A program made the position numbers and the translations under genes. Below the pieces are notes generated by a model. It had not been told where the DNA came from. It searched no databases and worked only from the letters and a program-made list of their open reading frames with translations. Positions 1-5,683 of a stretch of DNA of 13,804 nt are shown here, piece by piece. Location of the stretch: NCBI GenBank assembly GCA_016177355.1, contig JACOVL010000050.1, forward strand, positions 1 to 13,804, written 5' to 3'. This DNA comes from Betaproteobacteria bacterium (GTDB lineage: Bacteria > Pseudomonadota > Gammaproteobacteria > Burkholderiales > SG8-41). The first letter of the stretch is position 1. Each line of letters starts with the position of its first letter.

Positions 1-158
1 CCCTCGTAGCTCTGCCCGCCCTTCTTCGGCGTCACGCCCGCGACATAGCAGTTTTTGCCGTTCGCGTACTCCTTGCCCATCCTGGTATGGAACTGCCCGG
101 TCTTGCCGGTGATGCCCTGGGTCATCACCTTTGTGTTCTTGTTGATCAGGATGCTCAT
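1..158 (-). CDS. sucD: Succinyl-CoA ligase (ADP-forming) alpha subunit, N-terminal fragment
   Basis: Only the first 52 codons are in the window; the gene runs off the left edge. The start ATG (complement of 156-158) opens MSILINKNTKVMTQGITGKT, followed by GQFHTRMGKEYANGKNCYVA. This is the CoA-binding Rossmann start of SucD, with the TGITGKTG-type phosphate-binding loop. In the family, SucD carries the phosphohistidine and pairs with SucC to make ATP or GTP from succinyl-CoA in the TCA cycle. It lies 46 bp after the sucC stop in the same direction, so co-transcription with sucC is expected. No strong Shine-Dalgarno is visible in the gap (GGCGCGAG just before ATG is the best candidate). Identity is secure despite truncation. 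Confidence 0.95.
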   Translation of the reverse strand, partial: MSILINKNTKVMTQGITGKTGQFHTRMGKEYANGKNCYVAGVTPKKGGQSYE

Positions 159-204
159 CTCGCGCCGCCAATGAATAAATGTAAGTGGTTACTCACTCCG
201 GCCG

Positions 205-1371
205 TCACTTTCCCCTGGCGGCCGCTACGACCTTCTGCGCCGCGTCGGCCATGTTGTTTCCGGATATGATCGGCAGCCCCGAATCGGCGAGGATCTTCTT
301 GCCGATCTCCACGTTGGTGCCCTCGAGCCGGACCACCAGCGGCACGTTGAGCTTGACCTCCCGCGCCGCCGCGACGACCCCTTGCGCGATGACGTCGCAT
401 TTCATGATGCCGCCGAAGATGTTGACCAGGATCGCGGCCAGCTTGGGATTGCGCAGCATGATCTTGAACGCCTCGGTCACCTTTTCGGTGGAAGCGCCGC
501 CGCCGACATCCAGGAAATTGGCGGGCGAGCCGCCGTAGAGCTTGATGATGTCCATGGTCGCCATGGCGAGGCCGGCGCCGTTCACCAGGCAGCCGATGTT
601 GCCGTCGAGCTGGATGTAGTTGAGGTCGTACTTGGAGGCCTCGACCTCGGCCAGGTCTTCCTCGTCGAGGTCGCGCAACGCCACGAGCTCGGGGTGCCGG
701 AACAGCGCGTTGTCGTCGAAGTTCATCTTGGCATCGAGCGCCAGAACCTTCTCGTCGCCGGTCAGTATCAGCGGATTGATCTCAGCGAGCGAGGCGTCGG
801 TGTCGTCGAACGCCCGGTACAGCGCCTTCAGAAAATCACGTGCTTGCGCAACGCTCTTCTCCGGCATGCCGATCTTGCGCGCGATGTCCTCTGCATCCTT
901 GTCGGCAAGTCCCTTGGCCGGGTCGATCGTCACCTTATGGATCTTCTCCGGCGTCTTTGCGGCGACTTCCTCGATGTCCATGCCGCCTTCGCTGGAAGCC
1001 ATCAACACCACGCGCTGCGTGCTGCGGTCGATGACCATGCCGACGTAGAGCTCCTTCCGGATATCGGCGCCTTCCTCGACCAGCAACCGCCGCACCTTCT
1101 GGCCCTCGGGGCCGGTCTGGTGGGTCTTCAGCTGCATGTCCAGGATCTGCCCCGCGTGGCTCTTCACCTCCTCGGGCGACCTGGCGAGCTTGACCCCGCC
1201 GCCCTTGCCGCGCCCGCCGGCGTGGATCTGGGCCTTGACCACCCACACCTTGCCACCGAGCTTTTTCGCCACCTCCATCGCCTCGTCAACACTGAAGCAG
1301 GGGTGGCCACGCGGTGTGGCTACGCCATACTTGCGCAGGATTTCCTTGGCTTGATACTCGTGGATTTTCAT
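205..1371 (-). CDS. sucC: Succinyl-CoA ligase (ADP-forming) beta subunit
   Basis: A complete 388-residue protein, the same length as E. coli SucC. The N-terminal ATP-grasp domain starts MKIHEYQAKEILRKYGV. The nucleotide-binding glycine-rich segment HAGGRGKGGGVK is at about residues 50-61. The Mg-binding residues fall at N199 (EINPL) and D213 (LDAK), the same numbers as in E. coli. The C-terminal CoA-ligase domain shows GNIGCLVNGAGLAMATMD (from 257) and FLDVGGGAS (286-294). SucC provides the ADP/GDP and succinate side of the heterotetramer with SucD. The TGA stop is 46 bp before sucD, so sucCD form an operon. The start is fixed by family alignment; the upstream Shine-Dalgarno is weak. The leader is unusual in holding two short palindromes, listed separately. 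Confidence 0.97.
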   Translation of the reverse strand: MKIHEYQAKEILRKYGVATPRGHPCFSVDEAMEVAKKLGGKVWVVKAQIHAGGRGKGGGVKLARSPEEVKSHAGQILDMQLKTHQTGPEGQKVRRLLVEEGADIRKELYVGMVIDRSTQRVVLMASSEGGMDIEEVAAKTPEKIHKVTIDPAKGLADKDAEDIARKIGMPEKSVAQARDFLKALYRAFDDTDASLAEINPLILTGDEKVLALDAKMNFDDNALFRHPELVALRDLDEEDLAEVEASKYDLNYIQLDGNIGCLVNGAGLAMATMDIIKLYGGSPANFLDVGGGASTEKVTEAFKIMLRNPKLAAILVNIFGGIMKCDVIAQGVVAAAREVKLNVPLVVRLEGTNVEIGKKILADSGLPIISGNNMADAAQKVVAAARGK

Positions 1372-1421
1372 CGCTGCGGGGTCTTTCTCTGCTCGCCGCG
1401 CTGCTCGTCGGGCGCGGGAAA

Positions 1422-1436
1422 TGTAAATCTATTACA
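1422..1436. promoter_or_regulatory. Palindrome TGTAA-N5-TTACA at the putative sucC -10
   Basis: An exact inverted repeat TGTAA-ATCTA-TTACA, 51 bp before the sucC start. Its right arm contains the only plausible -10 hexamer for sucC (minus-strand TGTAAT). The geometry suits a dimeric repressor or activator site; the binding protein is unknown. Five-bp arms can occur by chance, so this is a candidate only. Confidence 0.3.
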
Positions 1437-1454
1437 GCCGGTTACGCTGCAGCC

Positions 1455-1468
1455 TTGACCGGAGTCAA
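1455..1468. promoter_or_regulatory. Palindrome TTGAC-N4-GTCAA upstream of sucC
   Basis: An exact inverted repeat TTGAC-CGGA-GTCAA, placed just upstream of the putative -10 on the minus strand, roughly where an activator or a -35-overlapping operator would sit. It is 18 bp beyond the palindrome at 1422-1436, so the two centres are about 33 bp (three helical turns) apart. Function is inferred from position only. Confidence 0.3.
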
Positions 1469-1716
1469 TAATAACAAACCGCCGTCCGGGCCAGCGCCGA
1501 AGCCTTGTGTGGCAGGATGCGCTCGTCGCATCGACCGCGGCCGTGCACTGCCGTGCAACCGCCATCGCCGGGCGTATGGCCGAAAACAGGGACGCCTATA
1601 ATCGCGATTGCGAGCCAGGGTAGATTTGGGCGGATGGATATATGGCACTGCACCAAAAGTCCTCAATGGACTATCAAGGCCCGGCTTTCAGGCACATGCT
1701 CATGGCTGAGGAAGGC

Positions 1717-1749
1717 AAAAAAAAGCGCAACCCTTTGGGGGGTTGCGCT
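1717..1749 (-). terminator. Rho-independent terminator of the sRNA
   Basis: Minus-strand stem AGCGCAACCC (complement of 1740-1749) pairs perfectly over 10 bp with GGGTTGCGCT (complement of 1724-1733). The loop is 6 nt, followed by an uninterrupted T-run (A at 1717-1724 on the plus strand). It is a strong, one-directional terminator. It would also stop any read-through from uspA and insulates sucCD. Confidence 0.9.
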
Positions 1750-1800
1750 CGAATTCCACCAAAGGAGGAGGTTTTGGAGGAGTGTGCTCTCGTCGAGCAC
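1717..1800 (-). ncRNA. Candidate small RNA with anti-Shine-Dalgarno loops
   Basis: About 84 nt are predicted from promoter to terminator. The expected +1 is the G at complement of 1800. From 5' to 3' the RNA would hold three structures. Hairpin 1 is GUGCUC-GACGA-GAGCAC (1800-1784), beginning exactly at +1. A short unpaired ACUCCUCC follows (1783-1776). Hairpin 2 is CCAAA-ACCUCCUCC-UUUGG (1777-1759), whose 9-nt loop displays CCUCCUCC. After a short linker comes the terminator hairpin AGCGCAACCC/GGGUUGCGCU (1749-1724) and a U-run. CCUCC motifs are complementary to ribosome-binding sites and are typical of translation-repressing bacterial sRNAs. No open frame with a ribosome-binding site lies inside. 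I do not recognise the RNA as a named family. uspA upstream is read in the same direction, so a processed uspA 3'-UTR product is the alternative, but the dedicated promoter favours an independent gene. Confidence 0.75.
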
Positions 1801-1933
1801 AGAATCATTATGCCATCAGCAGCAGCCTCATGCAAGCGTTTTCTTCTGCTCCGCAATATTCAAGGCAAAACCAGTATTTAATATTTTATTTCAATAGGTT
1901 ATAGTGTAACACCCCGTTACAGAGCTGTGCCAG
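1801..1933. other. uspA 3' spacer with A+T-rich island and small hairpin
   Basis: Between the uspA stop and the sRNA start lies an inverted repeat TGTAAC-ACCCC-GTTACA (1905-1921). It directly follows uspA and is not followed by a T-run, so it is at best a weak terminator or a processing or binding site. Next to it, 1873-1903 is strikingly A+T-rich for this genome. The sRNA promoter occupies 1807-1835. Confidence 0.4.
1807..1835 (-). promoter_or_regulatory. Sigma70 promoter of the candidate sRNA
   Basis: On the minus strand, -35 TTGCAT (complement of 1830-1835), an exact 17-bp spacer, and -10 CATAAT (complement of 1807-1812). The match is 5/6 at the -10 and 4/6 at the -35. Seven bases downstream is G1800, the first base of the 5' hairpin. 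An A+T-rich stretch (about 1873-1903) lies further upstream. This is one of the best-formed promoters in the window and no protein gene follows it. Confidence 0.75.
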
Positions 1934-2374
1934 CTACCGCATCACCAGAACCGGTATGCGCGTATGGGTGAGCACCTTGCGGGTTTCGCTGCCGAGGAGC
2001 ACTGCCGCCAGGCCTTTGCGGCCGTGGGAGGTCATCACGATGAGATCGCAGTTGCGCGCCTCGGCGGTCTTGAGTATCGCGTCGTAAGGATGGTCGCTGG
2101 TCTCGCATACCGTCTCGCACGGCACGCCGGCGTCCCCGGCGCACTTGCGCACGAAAGCGAGATAGCTCTCCGCCCGCGTTTTGGCTTCCTCCTCGATGCG
2201 CTCCTCGGTCACGGGATCGAACGCCCCTTCGTACGCGATCAGCAAGTGATAATCCGGTATCACGTGGATGCAAGTGATCCGCGCTTGATGGAGCTTGGCG
2301 AGTTCGACCGCCGAGCGCACCGCGCGCTGAGACAGCTCGGACCCGTCGGTTGGTATCAATATGTTCTTGAACAT
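1934..2374 (-). CDS. Universal stress protein, UspA family
   Basis: A 146-residue single-domain Usp protein of typical length. It starts MFKNILIPTDGSELSQRAV with the conserved Asp10 of the beta1 strand. The C-terminal nucleotide-binding loop reads TSHGRKGLAAVLLGSETRKV (115-134). This fits the G-x2-G-x9-G-S/T motif of ATP-binding Usps except that the first Gly is Thr (T115), a common variant; G118, G128 and S129 are present. Usps are cytoplasmic stress-resistance proteins that bind ATP or AMP; the exact role is not predictable. A strong ribosome-binding site GGAGGAGT (complement of 2379-2386) sits 4 bases before the ATG and settles the start. The gene is monocistronic and divergent from the CapA-like gene. 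Its Shine-Dalgarno is perfectly complementary to the ACUCCUCC segment of the sRNA encoded just downstream. Confidence 0.93.
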   Translation of the reverse strand: MFKNILIPTDGSELSQRAVRSAVELAKLHQARITCIHVIPDYHLLIAYEGAFDPVTEERIEEEAKTRAESYLAFVRKCAGDAGVPCETVCETSDHPYDAILKTAEARNCDLIVMTSHGRKGLAAVLLGSETRKVLTHTRIPVLVMR

Positions 2375-2436
2375 CGGAACTCCTCCGCGCCCGTGGCGCG
2401 CCCTGGCCCGATTCCATCAGTTGGACCCCGCTCAAA

Positions 2437-2465
2437 AGCTTGTCGCTCCGGGCGCAGGCTGTCAA
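2437..2465 (-). promoter_or_regulatory. Possible uspA promoter
   Basis: Minus strand carries a consensus -35 TTGACA (complement of 2460-2465). Seventeen bp later is CAAGCT (complement of 2437-2442), a poor -10. The perfect -35 with a poor -10 suggests either an activated promoter or chance. The expected start would leave a leader of about 55 nt before the uspA ATG. Confidence 0.35.
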
Positions 2466-2474
2466 GAGCTTCCC

Positions 2475-2480
2475 TATAAT
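2475..2480 (+). promoter_or_regulatory. Consensus -10 box for the CapA-like gene
   Basis: A perfect TATAAT at 2475-2480 lies 37 bp before the ATG of the CapA-like gene, giving a leader of roughly 30 nt. No recognisable -35 is found 16-18 bp upstream. It overlaps the control region of the divergent uspA. Confidence 0.5.
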
Positions 2481-2517
2481 CACCGCTTTCCGCCAGTCGC
2501 TACGCGAAGGAAGCTCC

Positions 2518-3564
2518 ATGCCGCAGACGCTGGTCCTGACCGGCGACGTGAACCTCATGAACGTCACCGACCCGGCCGTGCCATTTCGCCTGGTGGCGCC
2601 GCTGCTACGGCAGGCCGATGCCGTTTTCAGCAATCTCGAGTGCTGCCTCTACGACCCCCCGGGTGGCCACGCCGTCGAAAGCGAAGGCTTCTACGCCCCC
2701 GCCGGCCCGGGCGGGGAGACGCTCAAGCTGGCCGGCATCCATGCGGTGGGCAACGCCAACAACGTCAATTACGGCGAAAGCGCGATCCGTTCATCCAATA
2801 GACGACTCGACGAAATCGGTGTCGCGCATTGCGGCTCGGGCGCAAATCGCGCCGAGGCGCTCAAGCCCGCGATCATCGAGCGAAGCGGGTTGCGTTACGG
2901 CTTTCTGCAACGCACTTCGGTCTACTGGCCGACCAATCACGAAGCGGGGCCTAAATCGGCCGGCGTCGCGGTGATCAAGGGACATACGGCGTACCAGCTG
3001 CCGCTGCACAAGACGCGGCCCGAGCTCCCGCCCTGCAACCGGCCGGGGCTGCCGCCCGTCATCCTCACGTGGGCCGACCCTGAATACCTCGGCTGGTTCA
3101 AGGACGATATCGGGGCGCTGCGCAAGCAGTGCGATGTGCTCGTCGCATCCTGCCATTGGGGTTTGCATGAGGAAGTCCTGCAATACATGACCGAGATCGC
3201 GCATGCGGCGATCGACGCCGGCGCCGATGCTGTCATCGGCCACGGTCCGCACTTTTCGCTGCCGGTGGAGGCGTACCGGGGCAAGCCGATTTTCTACGGC
3301 CTGGGCAATTTCTCCTTCCACACCGGCCACGGCGCGCGCAGGCACGGCAACTGGATCGGCATGCTGGCGCGCCTCGCGTTCGAAGAGGGCGGAATGGCGC
3401 GCGCGGCATTCCGTTTCGTGCGCCACAACGAGCGCAACGAGACCGTCTTGTGCGCGATGAAGAACGAGCAGGAAATGCTGGGCCGAATCACCACGAGCAG
3501 CGCGGCCACAGGCACTCGCATCGAGATCGAGGACGACGAAGCCGTGCTGCAGTTGCGGGAATAA
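2518..3564 (+). CDS. CapA-family (PGA_cap) metallophosphatase-like protein
   Basis: 348 residues. The CapA/calcineurin-like metallophosphatase signature is visible throughout: GDVNLM (9-14), FSNLE (37-41), HWG (213-215), GHGPH (241-245) and GLGNFSFH (261-268). The family was named for the poly-gamma-glutamate capsule protein CapA, but many members are stand-alone cytoplasmic proteins of unknown substrate. Here there is no signal peptide or membrane anchor and no capB/capC neighbour, so capsule synthesis is not supported. The usual ANNHxxDYG motif reads ANNVNYG (80-86), which lacks the His and Asp. The start at 2518 is chosen because GAAGGAAG lies 4 bases upstream; the open frame extends 26 codons further 5', across the TATAAT, and that part is unlikely to be translated. 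It is followed after 23 bp by the hydrolase gene, so a two-gene operon is likely. Confidence 0.8.
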   Translation: MPQTLVLTGDVNLMNVTDPAVPFRLVAPLLRQADAVFSNLECCLYDPPGGHAVESEGFYAPAGPGGETLKLAGIHAVGNANNVNYGESAIRSSNRRLDEIGVAHCGSGANRAEALKPAIIERSGLRYGFLQRTSVYWPTNHEAGPKSAGVAVIKGHTAYQLPLHKTRPELPPCNRPGLPPVILTWADPEYLGWFKDDIGALRKQCDVLVASCHWGLHEEVLQYMTEIAHAAIDAGADAVIGHGPHFSLPVEAYRGKPIFYGLGNFSFHTGHGARRHGNWIGMLARLAFEEGGMARAAFRFVRHNERNETVLCAMKNEQEMLGRITTSSAATGTRIEIEDDEAVLQLRE

Positions 3565-3587
3565 CCTTAACCAACCTGGAGAACATC

Positions 3588-4460
3588 ATGAGCGAATCTG
3601 TATTGCGCGGTGTGCCGCCGCGGCCTGAAACCAACCTGCGCGACCGGGTGACCGCATGGCTCCCGCAGGGCTTTGCGAAGATCGTGCAGCCGATCGCCTC
3701 CACCGTCATCACCACCGACGACAAGGGGCTCGTGGCGGGAGAGGTCAGGATCGCCACCCGCGACGGCCCCGTCCCCGCCTACCGCGCGATGCCCGAGAAA
3801 GGCGGCAAGCTGCCGGTCGTGCTGGTGGTGCAGGAAATCTTCGGCGTGCACGAGCACATCAAGGACGTATGCCGCCGGCTCGCCAAGCTCGGCTACTTCG
3901 CGATCTCGGTCGAGCTCTATTATCGCCAGGGCGACGTCACCCGATTCACCGACAACCAGGAGATCTTCGCCAAGGTGGTGAATTTCGTCCCCGACAGCCA
4001 GGTCATGTCGGACCTCGACGCCGCCGTGGTCTACGCGGAATCCACCGGCAAGGTGGACACCTCGCGGCTGGGCGTCACCGGGTTCTGCTGGGGCGGCCGC
4101 ATCACCTGGACCTACTGCGTGCACAACCCCAAGGTGAAAGCGGCGGTCGCCTGGTACGGGCGGCTGGCGGCCCCTTCAAAGGCAGCGCTGCAGCCAGCGT
4201 ATCCCGTGGAGCTCGCGCCCCATCTCAAGGTGCCGGTGCTGGGGCTTTATGGCGGGGCCGATGCCAGCATCTCGGTCGAGACCGTCGAACAGATGCGGGC
4301 CGCGCTGAAGGCAGCCGGGAATACCGTGAGCGAGATCGTCCTCTACGACGGCGCGCCCCACGCCTTCTACGCCGACTACCGGCCGAGCTACCGCAGGGAG
4401 GCGGCGGAAGACGGCTGGAAGCGGATGCAGGCGTGGTTTAGGAAATACGGCGTCGCCTGA
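3588..4460 (+). CDS. Dienelactone hydrolase family protein
   Basis: 290 residues, alpha/beta-hydrolase fold of the dienelactone hydrolase (carboxymethylenebutenolidase) family. The nucleophile is C167 in GFCWGG (165-170). The acid is D225 in YGGADASIS (221-229) and the base is H258 in DGAPHAFY (254-261). QEIFGVHEH (82-90) carries the conserved Glu that interacts with the nucleophile. Classical dienelactone hydrolases are about 236 residues; this one has roughly 45 extra N-terminal residues with no signal sequence. Family members hydrolyse lactones in chloroaromatic breakdown, but no aromatic-degradation genes lie nearby, so the substrate is open. The start is MSESVLRGVPP, preceded by TGGAGAA at 3577-3583; the frame stays open upstream into the previous gene. 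Likely co-transcribed with the CapA-like gene 23 bp before it. Confidence 0.88.
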   Translation: MSESVLRGVPPRPETNLRDRVTAWLPQGFAKIVQPIASTVITTDDKGLVAGEVRIATRDGPVPAYRAMPEKGGKLPVVLVVQEIFGVHEHIKDVCRRLAKLGYFAISVELYYRQGDVTRFTDNQEIFAKVVNFVPDSQVMSDLDAAVVYAESTGKVDTSRLGVTGFCWGGRITWTYCVHNPKVKAAVAWYGRLAAPSKAALQPAYPVELAPHLKVPVLGLYGGADASISVETVEQMRAALKAAGNTVSEIVLYDGAPHAFYADYRPSYRREAAEDGWKRMQAWFRKYGVA

Positions 4461-4493
4461 GGAACTCGTCGGATCCCGGCCTGACGAATTCCT
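4460..4493 (+). terminator. Hairpin after the hydrolase gene (possible terminator)
   Basis: AGGAACTCGTC (4460-4470) pairs with GACGAATTCCT (4483-4493), an 11-bp stem with one mismatch and a 12-nt loop, starting at the last base of the hydrolase stop codon. No T-run follows, so it may act in Rho-dependent termination or in mRNA 3'-end protection rather than as a classical terminator. Confidence 0.4.
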
Positions 4494-4561
4494 AAAGATC
4501 ATCGCCCGCCACGTGCGCCGGGCCGGTCGCCGCCGGCTTCGGCGGCTGAGGGGACGCCCGC

Positions 4562-4591
4562 TTGCGCTTCCGGACCGTGACCACATATACT
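4562..4591 (+). promoter_or_regulatory. Promoter candidate of the first toxin-antitoxin module
   Basis: TTGCGC (4562-4567), an 18-bp spacer and TATACT (4586-4591). The -10 matches 5 of 6. The predicted start near 4598 leaves a leader of about 20 nt before the antitoxin ATG at 4620, with GGAGGG as ribosome-binding site. Confidence 0.5.
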
Positions 4592-4601
4592 TCCACATAT
4601 A
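4581..4601 (+). promoter_or_regulatory. Tandem operator candidate CCACATATA x2
   Basis: CCACATATA occurs at 4581-4589 and again at 4593-4601, a direct repeat with a 12-bp period overlapping the -10 box and start region. Ribbon-helix-helix antitoxins commonly bind short tandem half-sites spaced about one helical turn apart, so autoregulation by the downstream RHH protein is the natural reading. Confidence 0.5.
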
Positions 4602-4619
4602 AGCGTCGGAGGGTGCCGC

Positions 4620-4850
4620 ATGGGCCAAGTGACCATTTATCTGGATAGCGAAACGGAAGCGAAGGCGCGGGCGGCGGCACGCGCCGAGGGAATGCCGCTC
4701 AGCAAGTGGGTGGCCGGGCGCATACGGCGGCGCACGCGCGGCGAATGGCCCGAGGCGGCCCGGGCGCTGGCGGGCGCGTGGCCCGACCTGCCCTCGGCCG
4801 AGCGCATCCGCAAATCGGGAGCGAAGGACGTCACACGAGGCCGCGTGTAG
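4620..4850 (+). CDS. Ribbon-helix-helix antitoxin (VapB/CopG-like)
   Basis: 76 residues. The N-terminal MGQVTIYLDSETEAKARAAA has the short beta strand plus helix of an RHH DNA-binding domain, continuing to MPLSKWVAGRIRRR (about 25-38). The C-terminal half is basic and Pro-containing and would wrap the toxin. The start is supported by GGAGGG six bases before the ATG. The stop is followed after 2 bp by the VapC-type toxin ATG at 4853, the spacing expected for translationally coupled toxin-antitoxin genes. Function is inferred from the domain and the neighbour: it neutralises the PIN toxin and represses its own promoter through the CCACATATA repeats. Confidence 0.85.
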   Translation: MGQVTIYLDSETEAKARAAARAEGMPLSKWVAGRIRRRTRGEWPEAARALAGAWPDLPSAERIRKSGAKDVTRGRV

Positions 4851-4852
4851 CG

Positions 4853-5248
4853 ATGTACGCCCTGGACACCAACACAGTACTCGACTACTTCAAGGGAAAG
4901 GGCGAGGTCGCGAAGAATCTGCTTGCGGTGCCGCCGGGGGAAGTGGCCCTGCCCGCCATTGTCGCCTACGAAGTCTGGATCGGCGTGCTGGGCTCGCAGA
5001 ACGCCAGGCGCCGCCAGGCCCAGTACGAGCAGTTCCTCGCGACGGTCGAGGTCCTGCCGTTCGATTCCGCCGTCGGCCGGCGGGCCGCCGAACTGCGTTA
5101 CGCCCTGGAGCGCCGCGGCGAAGGCATCGGCCCGATGGACACCTTGATCGCGGCCACGGCGCTCTCGCGTAATGCAACCCTGGTGACGCGCAACCTGCGC
5201 GAGTTCGGCAGGGTACAGGGATTGAAGGTCGTTGACTGGCACGGCTGA
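4853..5248 (+). CDS. VapC-type PIN-domain ribonuclease toxin
   Basis: 131 residues, the usual VapC length. The PIN acidic residues are D5 (ALDTN), E40 (AYEVWIG), D96 (PMDTLIAA) and the position usually Asp or Asn, N114 (TRNLREF). The C-terminus VTRNLREFGRVQGLKVVDW matches the common VapC/FitB ending. VapC toxins cleave tRNA or rRNA using Mg ions held by these acids. ATG 4853 lies 2 bp after the antitoxin stop. The frame is open further upstream (to 4706), but that part overlaps the antitoxin gene and is not PIN-like. All key residues are present, so the toxin is probably active. Its target cannot be told from sequence. Confidence 0.9.
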   Translation: MYALDTNTVLDYFKGKGEVAKNLLAVPPGEVALPAIVAYEVWIGVLGSQNARRRQAQYEQFLATVEVLPFDSAVGRRAAELRYALERRGEGIGPMDTLIAATALSRNATLVTRNLREFGRVQGLKVVDWHG

Positions 5249-5316
5249 GAGCGCGGCAATCTCTTTCGCGGAACTCGGTTGTTTTGAAGAGCCCGAGGGT
5301 CGAGCCCGAGGGGGCG

Positions 5317-5360
5317 AACGATAGGAAAATCAATCCGGCCGCGATCCCGCATCGCCGAGC
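5317..5360 (+). repeat. Left copy of 44-bp imperfect direct repeat around module 2
   Basis: The segment starting AACGATAGGAAAATCAATCC recurs at 6104-6147 with 37 of 44 positions identical by hand alignment and no gaps. The longest identical run is GAAAATCAATCCGGC. The two copies bracket the Phd-VapC module. This could mark the ends of an acquired cassette or a duplicated intergenic segment. Confidence 0.65.
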
Positions 5361-5381
5361 CGACGCGCTGTGGGCAGACAC

Positions 5382-5418
5382 TTGACTACTGCCTGTATGT
5401 ATGGTCAACTCAAGTTGA
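5382..5418 (+). promoter_or_regulatory. Promoter/operator candidate of the Phd-VapC module
   Basis: TTGACT (5382-5387) and, 17 bp later, TCAACT (5405-5410), a strong -35 with a weak -10. The putative -10 is the left arm of a perfect palindrome TCAACT-CA-AGTTGA (5405-5418). That is the expected arrangement for repression by a Phd-type antitoxin. AGGA (5423-5426) is the ribosome-binding site for the ATG at 5435. Confidence 0.45.
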
Positions 5419-5434
5419 ACATAGGAAAACGGTC

Positions 5435-5683
5435 ATGAACATCACCATCAACGCCAAGCAACTGCGCGCGTCGCTGCCGAAACTGGTCGCACGCGTGCAA
5501 CGGGGTGCGCGATTCACCGTGCTTTACCGTAGCCGCCGCGCGTTTCAGATCGTGCCGATTGACGAAGCGGACACTCCGCGCGGCGCCCTGCAAGCCGACC
5601 CGCTATATCGTGCCAAGGCGGTGGGCAAGTCAACAGACGGTAAGGTCGCCGCCGGCCACGACGCCATCCTGTACGGCGGATGA
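5435..5683 (+). CDS. Phd/YefM-type antitoxin
   Basis: 82 residues. The N-terminus MNITINAKQLRASLPKLVAR followed by VQRGARFTVLYRSRRAFQIV has the length and strand-helix pattern of the Phd/YefM DNA-binding fold, in which the protein dimerises and binds a palindromic operator. The C-terminal tail (about 50-82) is polar and probably disordered until it binds toxin. AGGAAAA precedes the ATG. The TGA stop overlaps the toxin ATG in an ATGA arrangement at 5680-5683, so the two are translationally coupled. The partner is a PIN toxin, making this a hybrid Phd-VapC system, a common pairing. Confidence 0.82.
   Translation: MNITINAKQLRASLPKLVARVQRGARFTVLYRSRRAFQIVPIDEADTPRGALQADPLYRAKAVGKSTDGKVAAGHDAILYGG

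Larger units (their letters stand above)
1372..1716. other. sucCD leader and intergenic region, no protein gene
   Basis: These 345 bp between sucC and the sRNA terminator contain no convincing gene. They hold two palindromes near sucC (1422-1436 and 1455-1468). A minus-strand TGTAAT (complement of 1431-1436) could be the sucC -10, giving a leader of about 50 nt, but nothing like a -35 lies 16-18 bp upstream. A plus-strand TATAAT sits at 1597-1602, also without a good -35. A 5-bp hairpin (AGTCC/GGACT, loop TCAAT) is at 1658-1672. Short open frames here lack ribosome-binding sites and family resemblance. Confidence 0.5.

Noticed and set aside
382..1458. A 358-codon open frame on the plus strand opposite sucC
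   Set aside because: It is the antisense shadow of a clearly conserved gene in GC-rich DNA; it has no ribosome-binding site and its translation is low-complexity His/Asp/Val-rich.
1597..1602. Plus-strand TATAAT as a promoter of a second RNA
   Set aside because: No -35 at a usable distance and no terminator or gene downstream on the plus strand; the hairpin at 1724-1749 has no T-run in that direction.
1642..1881. A 79-codon plus-strand frame through the sRNA locus
   Set aside because: It crosses the terminator hairpin in antisense, lacks a ribosome-binding site and has no recognisable domain; the RNA structure on the other strand explains the sequence better.
5289..5312. GAGCCCGAGGG repeated twice (5289-5299, 5302-5312) as an operator
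   Set aside because: Only two short GC-rich copies, not adjacent to a promoter-like element; probably chance or slippage.
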